The position numbers and the translations under genes are program-made. Under the pieces are notes generated by a model. It did no database searches. It was not told the DNA's origin and worked only from the letters and a program-made list of their open reading frames with translations. From positions 1 through 5,848 of the forward strand of contig JAJFHI010000417.1 in assembly GCA_021775715.1 (NCBI GenBank): a stretch of DNA of 5,848 bases, read 5' to 3'. Origin of the DNA: Hyphomicrobiaceae bacterium (lineage in GTDB: Bacteria; Pseudomonadota; Alphaproteobacteria; Rhizobiales; Hyphomicrobiaceae). Position 1 is the first letter of the stretch. Each line of letters starts with the position of its first letter. Positions 1 through 4,815 of the stretch are shown in pieces.

Positions 1-455
1 GTCTCGTCATGGCGCGAAGACAGGAGGGCGAACGACTGGAGGCTGTTGTCGTCGCGCAGGTCGCCGAGATTGAACGCCTTGTCGATGTGATTGATGATGC
101 GCCCGTCCGTAGTGCTGAGGCCATTCAGGCACGTTTGAAAGGACAAGTTGAAAAACTTCTTGAGACAGGGCAGGACCTGGACCCAGGGCGTCTACATCAA
201 GAGGCAATTCTTCTGGCAACGCGTGTTGATATTGATGAGGAATTGAAGCGGTTGAACGCGCATGTGGCCGCGGCGAAAGACCTGCTGGCGCATGACGGGG
301 CGGTTGGTCGCAAACTGGATTTCCTGGCGCAGGAATTTAACCGCGAGGCCAATACCATTTGTTCGAAGTCTTATGATGCATCGATTACTCAAGCCGGGCT
401 TGAGTTGAAAGTTGTAATCGACCAATTGCGTGAGCAGGTGCAAAACATTGAGTGA
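1..455 (+). CDS. yicC: YicC/YloC family endoribonuclease, C-terminal part (5' end outside window)
   Basis: The open frame is already open at the left edge (codons from base 3), so the ATG at 9 is probably internal and about half of the protein, the YicC N-terminal domain, lies upstream. The visible 150 or so residues form the DUF1732 C-terminal domain. Charged helices come first, then the family signatures RVDIDEELKRLNAH, GRKLDFLAQEFNREANT and a nearby SK pair, close to the TGA at 453-455. Family members are about 290 residues long. Known of the family: E. coli YicC and B. subtilis YloC act as endoribonucleases, and YicC has been linked to turnover of the small RNA RyhB. That activity is inferred here from family membership. 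The gene is directly followed, and possibly overlapped, by gmk, a common pairing that suggests one transcript. The family call is secure. The cellular targets in this organism are unknown. Confidence 0.93.
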   Translation, partial: LVMARRQEGERLEAVVVAQVAEIERLVDVIDDAPVRSAEAIQARLKGQVEKLLETGQDLDPGRLHQEAILLATRVDIDEELKRLNAHVAAAKDLLAHDGAVGRKLDFLAQEFNREANTICSKSYDASITQAGLELKVVIDQLREQVQNIE

Positions 456-468
456 CGAGACACTTCCA

Positions 469-1104
469 ATGATATCGACAGTTGAAAGACGTGGTCTACT
501 GCTTGTGCTGTCGTCGCCGTCGGGTGCCGGTAAGACGACACTGGCGCGCCAGCTACTGCAATCGGATGCAAATATTTCGATGTCGGTGTCGGCAACAACT
601 CGTACCGCGCGTCCGGCCGAGGTCGAGGGCCGCGATTATTTTTTCAAAAGCGAAGCAGACTTCGAACGCATGACCGAAGCCGGTGGCCTGCTGGAGTGGG
701 CGAAGGTGTTTGGCAACTACTACGGTACGCCGAAAGCACCTGTTGAGGTCGCTCTCAAAGACGGCCGTGATGTGTTGTTCGACATCGACTGGCAGGGAAC
801 ACAGCAGCTTGGCGGCAAGATGGGCGCAGACCTCGTCAGCGTGTTTATCCTGCCACCGTCGGGTGCCGCCCTTGAAAGCCGGTTGATGTCGCGCAATCAA
901 GACAGCGAAGAAGTTGTTCGCGCCCGCATGGCTGAGGCGTCGAGTGAAATGAGCCATTGGCCGGAATACAATTACGTTGTCATCAATTCTGACCTGGACG
1001 AAAGCCTCTCCGCACTCCGCAGCATTCTGACCGCCGAACGCCTAAAACGCGAACGCCAACGCGGCTTGGAAAAGTTTGTGCGCGGGATAAGGGACAGTTT
1101 GTAA
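469..1104 (+). CDS. gmk: Guanylate kinase
   Basis: Cytosolic enzyme that phosphorylates GMP to GDP with ATP, in purine nucleotide synthesis and salvage. With the ATG at 469 the protein has 211 residues, a normal length. The P-loop SPSGAGKTT lies at residues 16-24. The GMP-binding segment SVSATTRTARPAEVEGRDY is at 39-57, followed by LLEWAKVFGNYYGTPK (74-89) and the DVLFDIDWQGTQQ strand-loop typical of alphaproteobacterial enzymes. The lid region (around RNQDSEEVVRARM) and a C-terminal basic helix complete the kinase. The start is uncertain. In-frame alternatives are a GTG at 430, which overlaps yicC by 26 bases and has no clear ribosome site, and a TTG at 448, which has GAGCAGG nine bases upstream and would overlap yicC by eight bases. 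I kept the ATG, which has only a weak GAG nine bases before it. The gene ends 11 bases before the end of the convergent rsmA. Confidence 0.96.
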   Translation: MISTVERRGLLLVLSSPSGAGKTTLARQLLQSDANISMSVSATTRTARPAEVEGRDYFFKSEADFERMTEAGGLLEWAKVFGNYYGTPKAPVEVALKDGRDVLFDIDWQGTQQLGGKMGADLVSVFILPPSGAALESRLMSRNQDSEEVVRARMAEASSEMSHWPEYNYVVINSDLDESLSALRSILTAERLKRERQRGLEKFVRGIRDSL

Positions 1105-1115
1105 ATAGCGGTGGA

Positions 1116-2036
1116 CTACAATTCCAACCTTGCATAGGTGGCCGCCAGGTCGGCGAACTGGGCGACGGTCAATGTCTCGGGCCGCAATTCAGGGGAGATG
1201 CCAACCTCATTCAGCAATAGTTCTGGCATTGACACCAGGGTCTTGAGGCTTTGGCGCAGCATCTTGCGCCGCTGGCCGAAGGCTGCAGCGGTGACCGTCG
1301 CAAGAGCTTTAGCTGTACAACCCGGCGGTTCCATCACTTCGCGCGGCGTGAACACGACGACGGCGGAATCGACTTTGGGTGGTGGTGTGAACGCGGCCGG
1401 CTTCAGTGTCAGTTCGATGTGCGCGTGGGTGCGCCATTGCGCCAGCACAGCGAGGCGGCCGTAGGCTTTGGAGCCAGGCTTTGCGACGATGCGCTCAGCA
1501 ACTTCTCTCTGAAACATCAAAACCATGCGGTCGTACCATGGTGGCCACGGTTCAGCGTCGAGCCAGCCGACCAGCAACGCAGTTGCGATGCCGTACGGAA
1601 GGTTGGCTGCAATGCGCACCGGCGTGTTTGCATCGCGAAGCAAGTCAGACCAGTTGATTGCCATGGCGTCGGCTTGGTGGATGTTGAGCCGGTCGGAATA
1701 GTGGTTGGCGACTTCATCGAGTGCTGCCCGGCAACGGTGATCGCGTTCAATTGCGATGACACGCTCCGCGCCTTCGGCAAGAAGTCCGCGCGTCAACCCG
1801 CCCGGCCCCGGGCCAATCTCAACAATCGTTTTACCTTCAAGGGGGCCTGCTGCGCGTGCAATACGACGTGTCAAATTGAGATCGAGGATGAAGTTCTGAC
1901 CGAGGCTCTTTTTGGCCGCCAGCTCATGTTTGGCGATGACCACGCGCAACGGTGGCAGACCGTCGTTGGCACGCAAATCGTCGCCTAACGTTTCCGCTTC
2001 GGAATGTTTCGACGTATCACTTGGGCGAGGGGTCAC
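1116..2036 (-). CDS. rsmA: 16S rRNA (adenine(1518)-N(6)/adenine(1519)-N(6))-dimethyltransferase
   Basis: RsmA (KsgA) uses S-adenosylmethionine to dimethylate two adjacent adenines near the 3' end of 16S rRNA late in 30S assembly; loss of this modification gives kasugamycin resistance in E. coli. With the GTG at 2036 the protein has 306 residues. Visible motifs are KSLGQNF (43-49) and the SAM-binding motif I EIGPGPGGLT (73-82). IERD (96-99) supplies the acidic ribose contact, QADAM (121-125) follows, and the catalytic motif IV is NLPY (145-148). The substrate-side segment PPKVDSAVVVF is at 219-229. The GTG overlaps the pdxA TGA as GTGA, which argues for translational coupling. Other starts are a GTG at 2060 (314 residues) and a TTG at 1976 (286 residues) preceded by an AGG. 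The TTG start gives a length nearer the family norm and removes a poorly conserved-looking N-terminal tail. The function is secure; the exact start is not. Confidence 0.95.
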   Translation of the reverse strand: MTPRPSDTSKHSEAETLGDDLRANDGLPPLRVVIAKHELAAKKSLGQNFILDLNLTRRIARAAGPLEGKTIVEIGPGPGGLTRGLLAEGAERVIAIERDHRCRAALDEVANHYSDRLNIHQADAMAINWSDLLRDANTPVRIAANLPYGIATALLVGWLDAEPWPPWYDRMVLMFQREVAERIVAKPGSKAYGRLAVLAQWRTHAHIELTLKPAAFTPPPKVDSAVVVFTPREVMEPPGCTAKALATVTAAAFGQRRKMLRQSLKTLVSMPELLLNEVGISPELRPETLTVAQFADLAATYARLEL

Positions 2037-3085
2037 TGCGTTGCGCTCTGTTGTCTGCACGCGATCATGCGGGCCGCCATCTGCAAACTGGCAATCAGGC
2101 TTGTCGCTTTCGCCTCACCGGTGCCTGCAATATCAAATGCAGTACCATGATCGGGCGAGGTGCGCACGAACGGAAGGCCCAGTGTGATGTTGACACCGCT
2201 GTCAAAGGCAAGCGTCTTAAGTGGAACAAGGGCTTGATCATGATACATGGCGATGGCGGCATCATAACGTGTGCGGGCTGCTTCATGAAACAACGTATCG
2301 GCGGGATGGGGCCCGGTCACATCGACGCCCTGACGGCGCATCGATTCGATCACCGGAGAGATGATCTCAATTTCCTCACGACCCAGCGCACCGCTTTCTC
2401 CGGCATGGGGATTGAGCCCGGTCACTGCAATGCGCGGCTTCTGCAACCCAAAGTCACGCTGAAGAGCAATGTGCGTTGTTGCGATGACCATAAGCAGACG
2501 TTCCTTGGTCAGTGTCTTGGGAACGTCTGCCAACGGGATGTGGATGGTCGCTGGCACAACGCGCAGGCGATCACCATCCGCTAACATCATCACAGGGTGT
2601 GGTGCGTGTGGTTCAGCCGGTGTGCGTGGCCAATGGCGGCCCGCGAGATCACCAAGGAACTCGGTATGGCCTGGATGCTTGAATGCCCTGGCATATAACG
2701 TTGCCTTTGCGATCGGGTTCGTGACGACACCCGAGGCCTGCTCACTCGCAACAAGCTCGACGGCACGAACAATCGAAGCGACGATTGCTTCGGCGTAGTC
2801 TGGAGAGGTGACACCGGCTTTGACTGGGTCGGTAAGTGTCAGTGGTAGGACGGGCAGGGCAGTGTTGAAAATGTCGTCAACTTTTTCGGTGGTCTCGATC
2901 ACCTGAACCGGTACCGGCAAACCCATTGCGTCAGCCCGATCGGCTATTAGAGCCGGGTCGGCAATAACAAAGAACGCGGGAATCGGCGAGCTGGCCTTGG
3001 TCTTTTGATGTCGTAGCCAGGTTTTGATTGTGATGTCGGGTCCGATCCCGGCGGGATCGCCCATCGTCAAGGCCAGGGCAGGCAT
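2033..3085 (-). CDS. pdxA: 4-hydroxythreonine-4-phosphate dehydrogenase
   Basis: PdxA oxidises 4-phosphohydroxy-L-threonine with NAD(P); the product decarboxylates to 3-amino-2-oxopropyl phosphate, which PdxJ condenses with deoxyxylulose 5-phosphate in the DXP-dependent pyridoxal phosphate pathway. The protein has 350 residues, slightly longer than the E. coli enzyme. Landmarks are GDPAGIGPD (9-17), the substrate-binding GHTEFLGDLAG (139-149), and the three metal-ligand histidines in THIPL (His182), LNPHAGE (His227) and MYHDQALVPLK (His282). A SPDHGTAFDIAGTG segment lies at 310-323. The ATG at 3085 has GAGAG ten bases upstream, and the conserved GDPAGIGP follows within nine residues, so the start is well supported. 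The TGA overlaps the rsmA GTG. A 165-base gap separates it from surA upstream, so it could have its own promoter as well as read-through from surA. Confidence 0.97.
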   Translation of the reverse strand: MPALALTMGDPAGIGPDITIKTWLRHQKTKASSPIPAFFVIADPALIADRADAMGLPVPVQVIETTEKVDDIFNTALPVLPLTLTDPVKAGVTSPDYAEAIVASIVRAVELVASEQASGVVTNPIAKATLYARAFKHPGHTEFLGDLAGRHWPRTPAEPHAPHPVMMLADGDRLRVVPATIHIPLADVPKTLTKERLLMVIATTHIALQRDFGLQKPRIAVTGLNPHAGESGALGREEIEIISPVIESMRRQGVDVTGPHPADTLFHEAARTRYDAAIAMYHDQALVPLKTLAFDSGVNITLGLPFVRTSPDHGTAFDIAGTGEAKATSLIASLQMAARMIACRQQSATQ

Positions 3086-3128
3086 GAGGCCGTTACTCTC
3101 TTATAGTAGGGACGACCGCAACCGACTG

Positions 3129-3157
3129 CTTACAGGACATCGGTCACAAACTTGCAA
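3129..3157 (-). promoter_or_regulatory. Weak candidate sigma-70-type promoter for pdxA-rsmA
   Basis: On the minus strand TTGCAA (3157-3152) and TGTAAG (3134-3129) are separated by exactly 17 bases and each match the consensus at four of six positions. Initiation would fall about 35-40 bases before the pdxA ATG, leaving the GAGAG ribosome site in the leader. Matches this weak arise by chance. A second box, TATAAG at 3105-3100, has no acceptable -35 and sits too close to the start codon. Confidence 0.2.
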
Positions 3158-3164
3158 ACGTGTG
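3145..3164. repeat. 20-bp imperfect palindrome in the surA-pdxA gap, possible operator
   Basis: CACA, three bases, TTGCAA, three bases, TGTG: the outer four and the central six positions are symmetric, so 14 of 20 positions match the opposite strand. It covers the candidate -35 box of pdxA, which is where a repressor or activator site would be plausible. No regulator is identified, and the dyad may be chance. Confidence 0.3.
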
Positions 3165-3180
3165 CAGTTTTAAATGTATC

Positions 3181-3198
3181 ACCGGAGACCAGTCCGGT
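3181..3198. repeat. Short inverted repeat downstream of surA
   Basis: ACCGGA (3181-3186) and TCCGGT (3193-3198) form a perfect 6-bp stem around a six-base loop, about 50 bases after the surA stop on the minus strand. A smaller stem, CGTGA/TCACG with a three-base loop, lies at 3224-3236, and GTGACGA is directly repeated at 3217 and 3225. On the minus strand no run of T follows the stem at once, so it is at best a poor terminator for surA. A short TTTT follows on the + strand, where no gene would use it. Confidence 0.35.
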
Positions 3199-3250
3199 TT
3201 TGCAATACCACCGAAAGTGACGACGTGACGATCACGGCGCCTAAGGTTGG

Positions 3251-4525
3251 TTAGCGATACTCGATATGTGCGTCTTGGCGGAGATCCTTGAGTTTACGTT
3301 TAGACATCAGTTGGAAATCTTTTTGTTTGGCTTTGGCACTTGCACTCGGGCCACTCCCAGCGCTGGGACCGGGACCGGGACCCGCATTGCCACCGGCGGC
3401 GGCGGCTCCCGTTGTTTTGTCACACAGTACCCACAGCTCGACGCCTGACGCAGCGACGCTAGCAGGAAGCATTTCACCGGGGTTAGCGCTAAGCAACATG
3501 GTCCGAGTTGGCTCAGCTATAGAGCCGGCTGGCCGCGTTCCCAGGTCTTCAAAGCGTGCGCCTGAAACTGTTTTCACGAGACTTGGCGTTGCGTTGCAAC
3601 CTGTATGGCGCTGGCGAAGGGCATCGGCCTGCTGCAACAATCGAGCAAAGTCGGCTTCTTTGAACGCACCGCCAAGTGCAAACGTGATGCGCTGCAATTT
3701 CAAAGATGCATTGGCTGGCGTCTCAATGCCTGCACCCGACTGCCCATCAGTCCAACGATCGATGTCGCGCGATGAGAGATGGAGTTGCCGGCCGAACTGT
3801 CGCCGGACTACGTTGCGCCAGGACATCGTCGCCTTGATCCGGTCGCGCATTGAGTGGATGTCAGAACCGACGGATTTTATGTATGCAGCAAACTGCTTCT
3901 CATCCAATTTGTTACGGCTACCGAGTTTTGCGATCGCTTTTTTCACTTCGTCGTCAGAGGCGACAACATTGTTGCGGCGCGCTTCCTGCATCTGCAAACG
4001 TTCGTTAATCAACTCTTCCAACGCCTGCTTGTACAATCCTGACAGCACGCTATTGCGAGCGCTATTAACCGCGCGTTTCTGCAAGTTCACAGCGTAAGCC
4101 TTCTTCTTCTTCTCGAAGAGCGCAATGATTTGCTCGCGGGACTTACCTTTGTTCGCGTCAATGGTGCGTTTCAGGATTTTCTTCAGATCGTCGCCAACGC
4201 TCTTGCGCTTCAACAGACTCTGGAATTTTGTTTTCGCGACTTCCCCAATTTTTCTATTTCCCAGCCCCATCAAAGCCTGACGCTTGCTTATGGCGTAGCT
4301 GGTGATCGGCTCGTCGTTGACTAGGACGACAATGGCCTGACTGCGGCTGCCTCCGGCCTTCTTCTTCTGGGCCAAGGCCGGTGCAGAGGAGGCTATGATC
4401 AATACAAGCATCAATGCCAGAGCCACGGCCGAACTGCGTATAACCCAACTCCTCAGGCTGTCCGGCTGGATCGCTGCCGCTGTCGAGACTGCGAATGACT
4501 GCGTGTTGTGTGCCGAAGCTTTCAT
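3251..4525 (-). CDS. surA: SurA-like periplasmic chaperone with degenerate parvulin domain
   Basis: Likely periplasmic chaperone for outer-membrane beta-barrels such as the neighbouring LptD. The 424-residue protein starts at an ATG with AGGG eight bases upstream. A long polar N-region precedes a hydrophobic stretch (32-48) and a signal-peptidase site ALA|Q at 50-53. The SurA N-domain begins with AIVVLVNDEPITSYAISKRQ (64-83) and resumes at YKQALEELINERLQMQEARR (165-184). Between them sit about 70 lysine-rich residues absent from E. coli SurA. Residues 275-369 (LKLQRITFAL through LWVLCDK) resemble a single parvulin-like domain but lack the usual GGDLGW segment, so isomerase activity is doubtful. 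Residues 371-402 are a Gly-Ala-Pro-Ser linker, and the end KLKDLRQDAHIEYR is the family's closing strand. Only two cysteines are present (310, 368). Gene order next to lptD and pdxA supports the name. A more generic 'SurA N-terminal domain protein' is the cautious alternative. Confidence 0.88.
   Translation of the reverse strand: MKASAHNTQSFAVSTAAAIQPDSLRSWVIRSSAVALALMLVLIIASSAPALAQKKKAGGSRSQAIVVLVNDEPITSYAISKRQALMGLGNRKIGEVAKTKFQSLLKRKSVGDDLKKILKRTIDANKGKSREQIIALFEKKKKAYAVNLQKRAVNSARNSVLSGLYKQALEELINERLQMQEARRNNVVASDDEVKKAIAKLGSRNKLDEKQFAAYIKSVGSDIHSMRDRIKATMSWRNVVRRQFGRQLHLSSRDIDRWTDGQSGAGIETPANASLKLQRITFALGGAFKEADFARLLQQADALRQRHTGCNATPSLVKTVSGARFEDLGTRPAGSIAEPTRTMLLSANPGEMLPASVAASGVELWVLCDKTTGAAAAGGNAGPGPGPSAGSGPSASAKAKQKDFQLMSKRKLKDLRQDAHIEYR
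3355..3382. repeat. Tandem hexanucleotide (GGGACC)x3 plus 14-bp palindrome inside surA
   Basis: GGGACC occurs three times head to tail at 3365-3382 on the + strand. Read on the minus strand it encodes the Gly-Pro repeats of the SurA linker. Immediately beside it TCCCAGCGCTGGGA (3355-3368) is a perfect 14-bp palindrome. Gain or loss of a hexamer would keep the reading frame and change the linker by one Gly-Pro pair, so length variation between strains is plausible but not shown here. Confidence 0.7.
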
Positions 4526-4577
4526 TTTCAGTGCCCTGCCTGCGGGTGGGTGTCATGACGTACGAGAACTTAATGGA

Positions 4578-4617
4578 CCTGACTATCTAGTTGGCACTTG
4601 AGCCAACGCCAGTCAGG
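4578..4617 (-). repeat. Two-tier hairpin upstream of surA
   Basis: CCTGACT (4578-4584) pairs perfectly with AGTCAGG (4611-4617). Inside it GTTGGC (4590-4595) pairs perfectly with GCCAAC (4602-4607) around a six-base loop, and the two stems are separated by a five-by-three internal loop. Its near end is about 52 bases before the surA ATG, so in a transcript from lptD or from an upstream promoter it would lie in the surA leader. It could equally be a protein-binding dyad in DNA. No match to a known riboswitch was recognised. Confidence 0.6.
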
Positions 4618-4661
4618 ATAAGCGTTTGGTACGCGGTACATCGCAATCGCGCCTTTATGAC

Positions 4662-4675
4662 CGCCAACTTTGGCG
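4662..4675. repeat. Short inverted repeat CGCCAA-CT-TTGGCG
   Basis: Perfect 6-bp half-sites separated by two bases. The close spacing suits a DNA-binding dimer better than an RNA hairpin, because a two-base loop is unfavourable. It repeats the GCCAAC/TTGGC elements of the hairpin at 4578-4617. Confidence 0.45.
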
Positions 4676-4691
4676 TTCGCGCGGCGACCTC

Positions 4692-4720
4692 GGCCTTTAA
4701 CGTGCACGTGCCTAAAGGCC
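4692..4720. repeat. Nested inverted repeat with central ACGTGCACGT palindrome
   Basis: GGCCTTTA (4692-4699) and TAAAGGCC (4713-4720) form a perfect 8-bp stem. The 13-base interval contains the 10-bp perfect palindrome ACGTGCACGT (4700-4709). The nested arrangement is compatible with a regulatory-protein site or an RNA stem. No T-run follows on either strand, so a terminator is unlikely. Confidence 0.5.
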
Positions 4721-4785
4721 AAATCGAGATCGCACTTTACCCCAAAATGATCACGTTACACCGTTCTCCCCCTTTCGGTGGGGAC

Positions 4786-4815
4786 CCGGTTAAAGTTTCA
4801 GCCGACTTTAACCGG
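4786..4815 (-). repeat. 11-bp perfect hairpin containing the lptD stop codon
   Basis: CCGGTTAAAGT (4786-4796) and ACTTTAACCGG (4805-4815) are perfect reverse complements around an eight-base loop. On the minus strand the last lptD sense codon and its TAA (4810-4808) lie in the first arm of the stem. No U-run follows in the lptD direction, so it is not a standard intrinsic terminator. A 3'-end stabilising or processing hairpin is more likely. Confidence 0.6.

Larger units (their letters stand above)
4526..4807. other. lptD-surA intergenic region, rich in inverted repeats
   Basis: This 282-base gap carries no credible gene: the only ORF that crosses it (TTG at 4591, + strand) runs into the antisense of lptD and has no recognisable domain. 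It contains a ribosome site for surA (AGGG, 4534-4537) and at least four inverted repeats listed separately. A fifth, weaker stem pairs TCCCC (4767-4771) with GGGGA (4780-4784). No hairpin is followed by a clear T-run on the minus strand, and I could not identify a convincing promoter. The region is therefore either a structured leader of surA, a spacer between lptD and surA in one transcript, or both. Confidence 0.6.

Noticed and set aside
1251..1988. Long + strand open frame (245 codons) opposite rsmA
   Set aside because: It lies fully antisense to a clear RsmA with all motifs, and its translation is rich in Cys, Arg and His with no recognisable domain, as expected of a shadow frame.
1952..2584. 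+ strand open frame (210 codons) opposite the end of pdxA and the start of rsmA
   Set aside because: Antisense to two well-supported genes and without family signatures.
3100..3105. TATAAG as the -10 box of pdxA
   Set aside because: No matching -35 at 16-18 bases, and transcription would begin about eight bases before the ATG, removing the ribosome site.
3181..3198. Intrinsic terminator of surA
   Set aside because: The stem is only 6 bp and is followed on the minus strand by GATACATTT, not by a continuous T-run.
3288..4097. Long + strand open frame (269 codons) opposite surA
   Set aside because: Antisense to the SurA-like gene; the composition mirrors the lysine-rich and Gly-Pro coding strand, and no domain is visible.
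4786..4815. Intrinsic terminator of lptD
   Set aside because: The stem is strong, but the minus strand continues with GTCCCC rather than a T-run, so the standard terminator form is missing.
4526..4815. CRISPR array or mobile-element remnant in the lptD-surA gap
   Set aside because: The hairpins share no common repeat unit, there are no evenly sized spacers, and there are no terminal repeats or transposase fragments.
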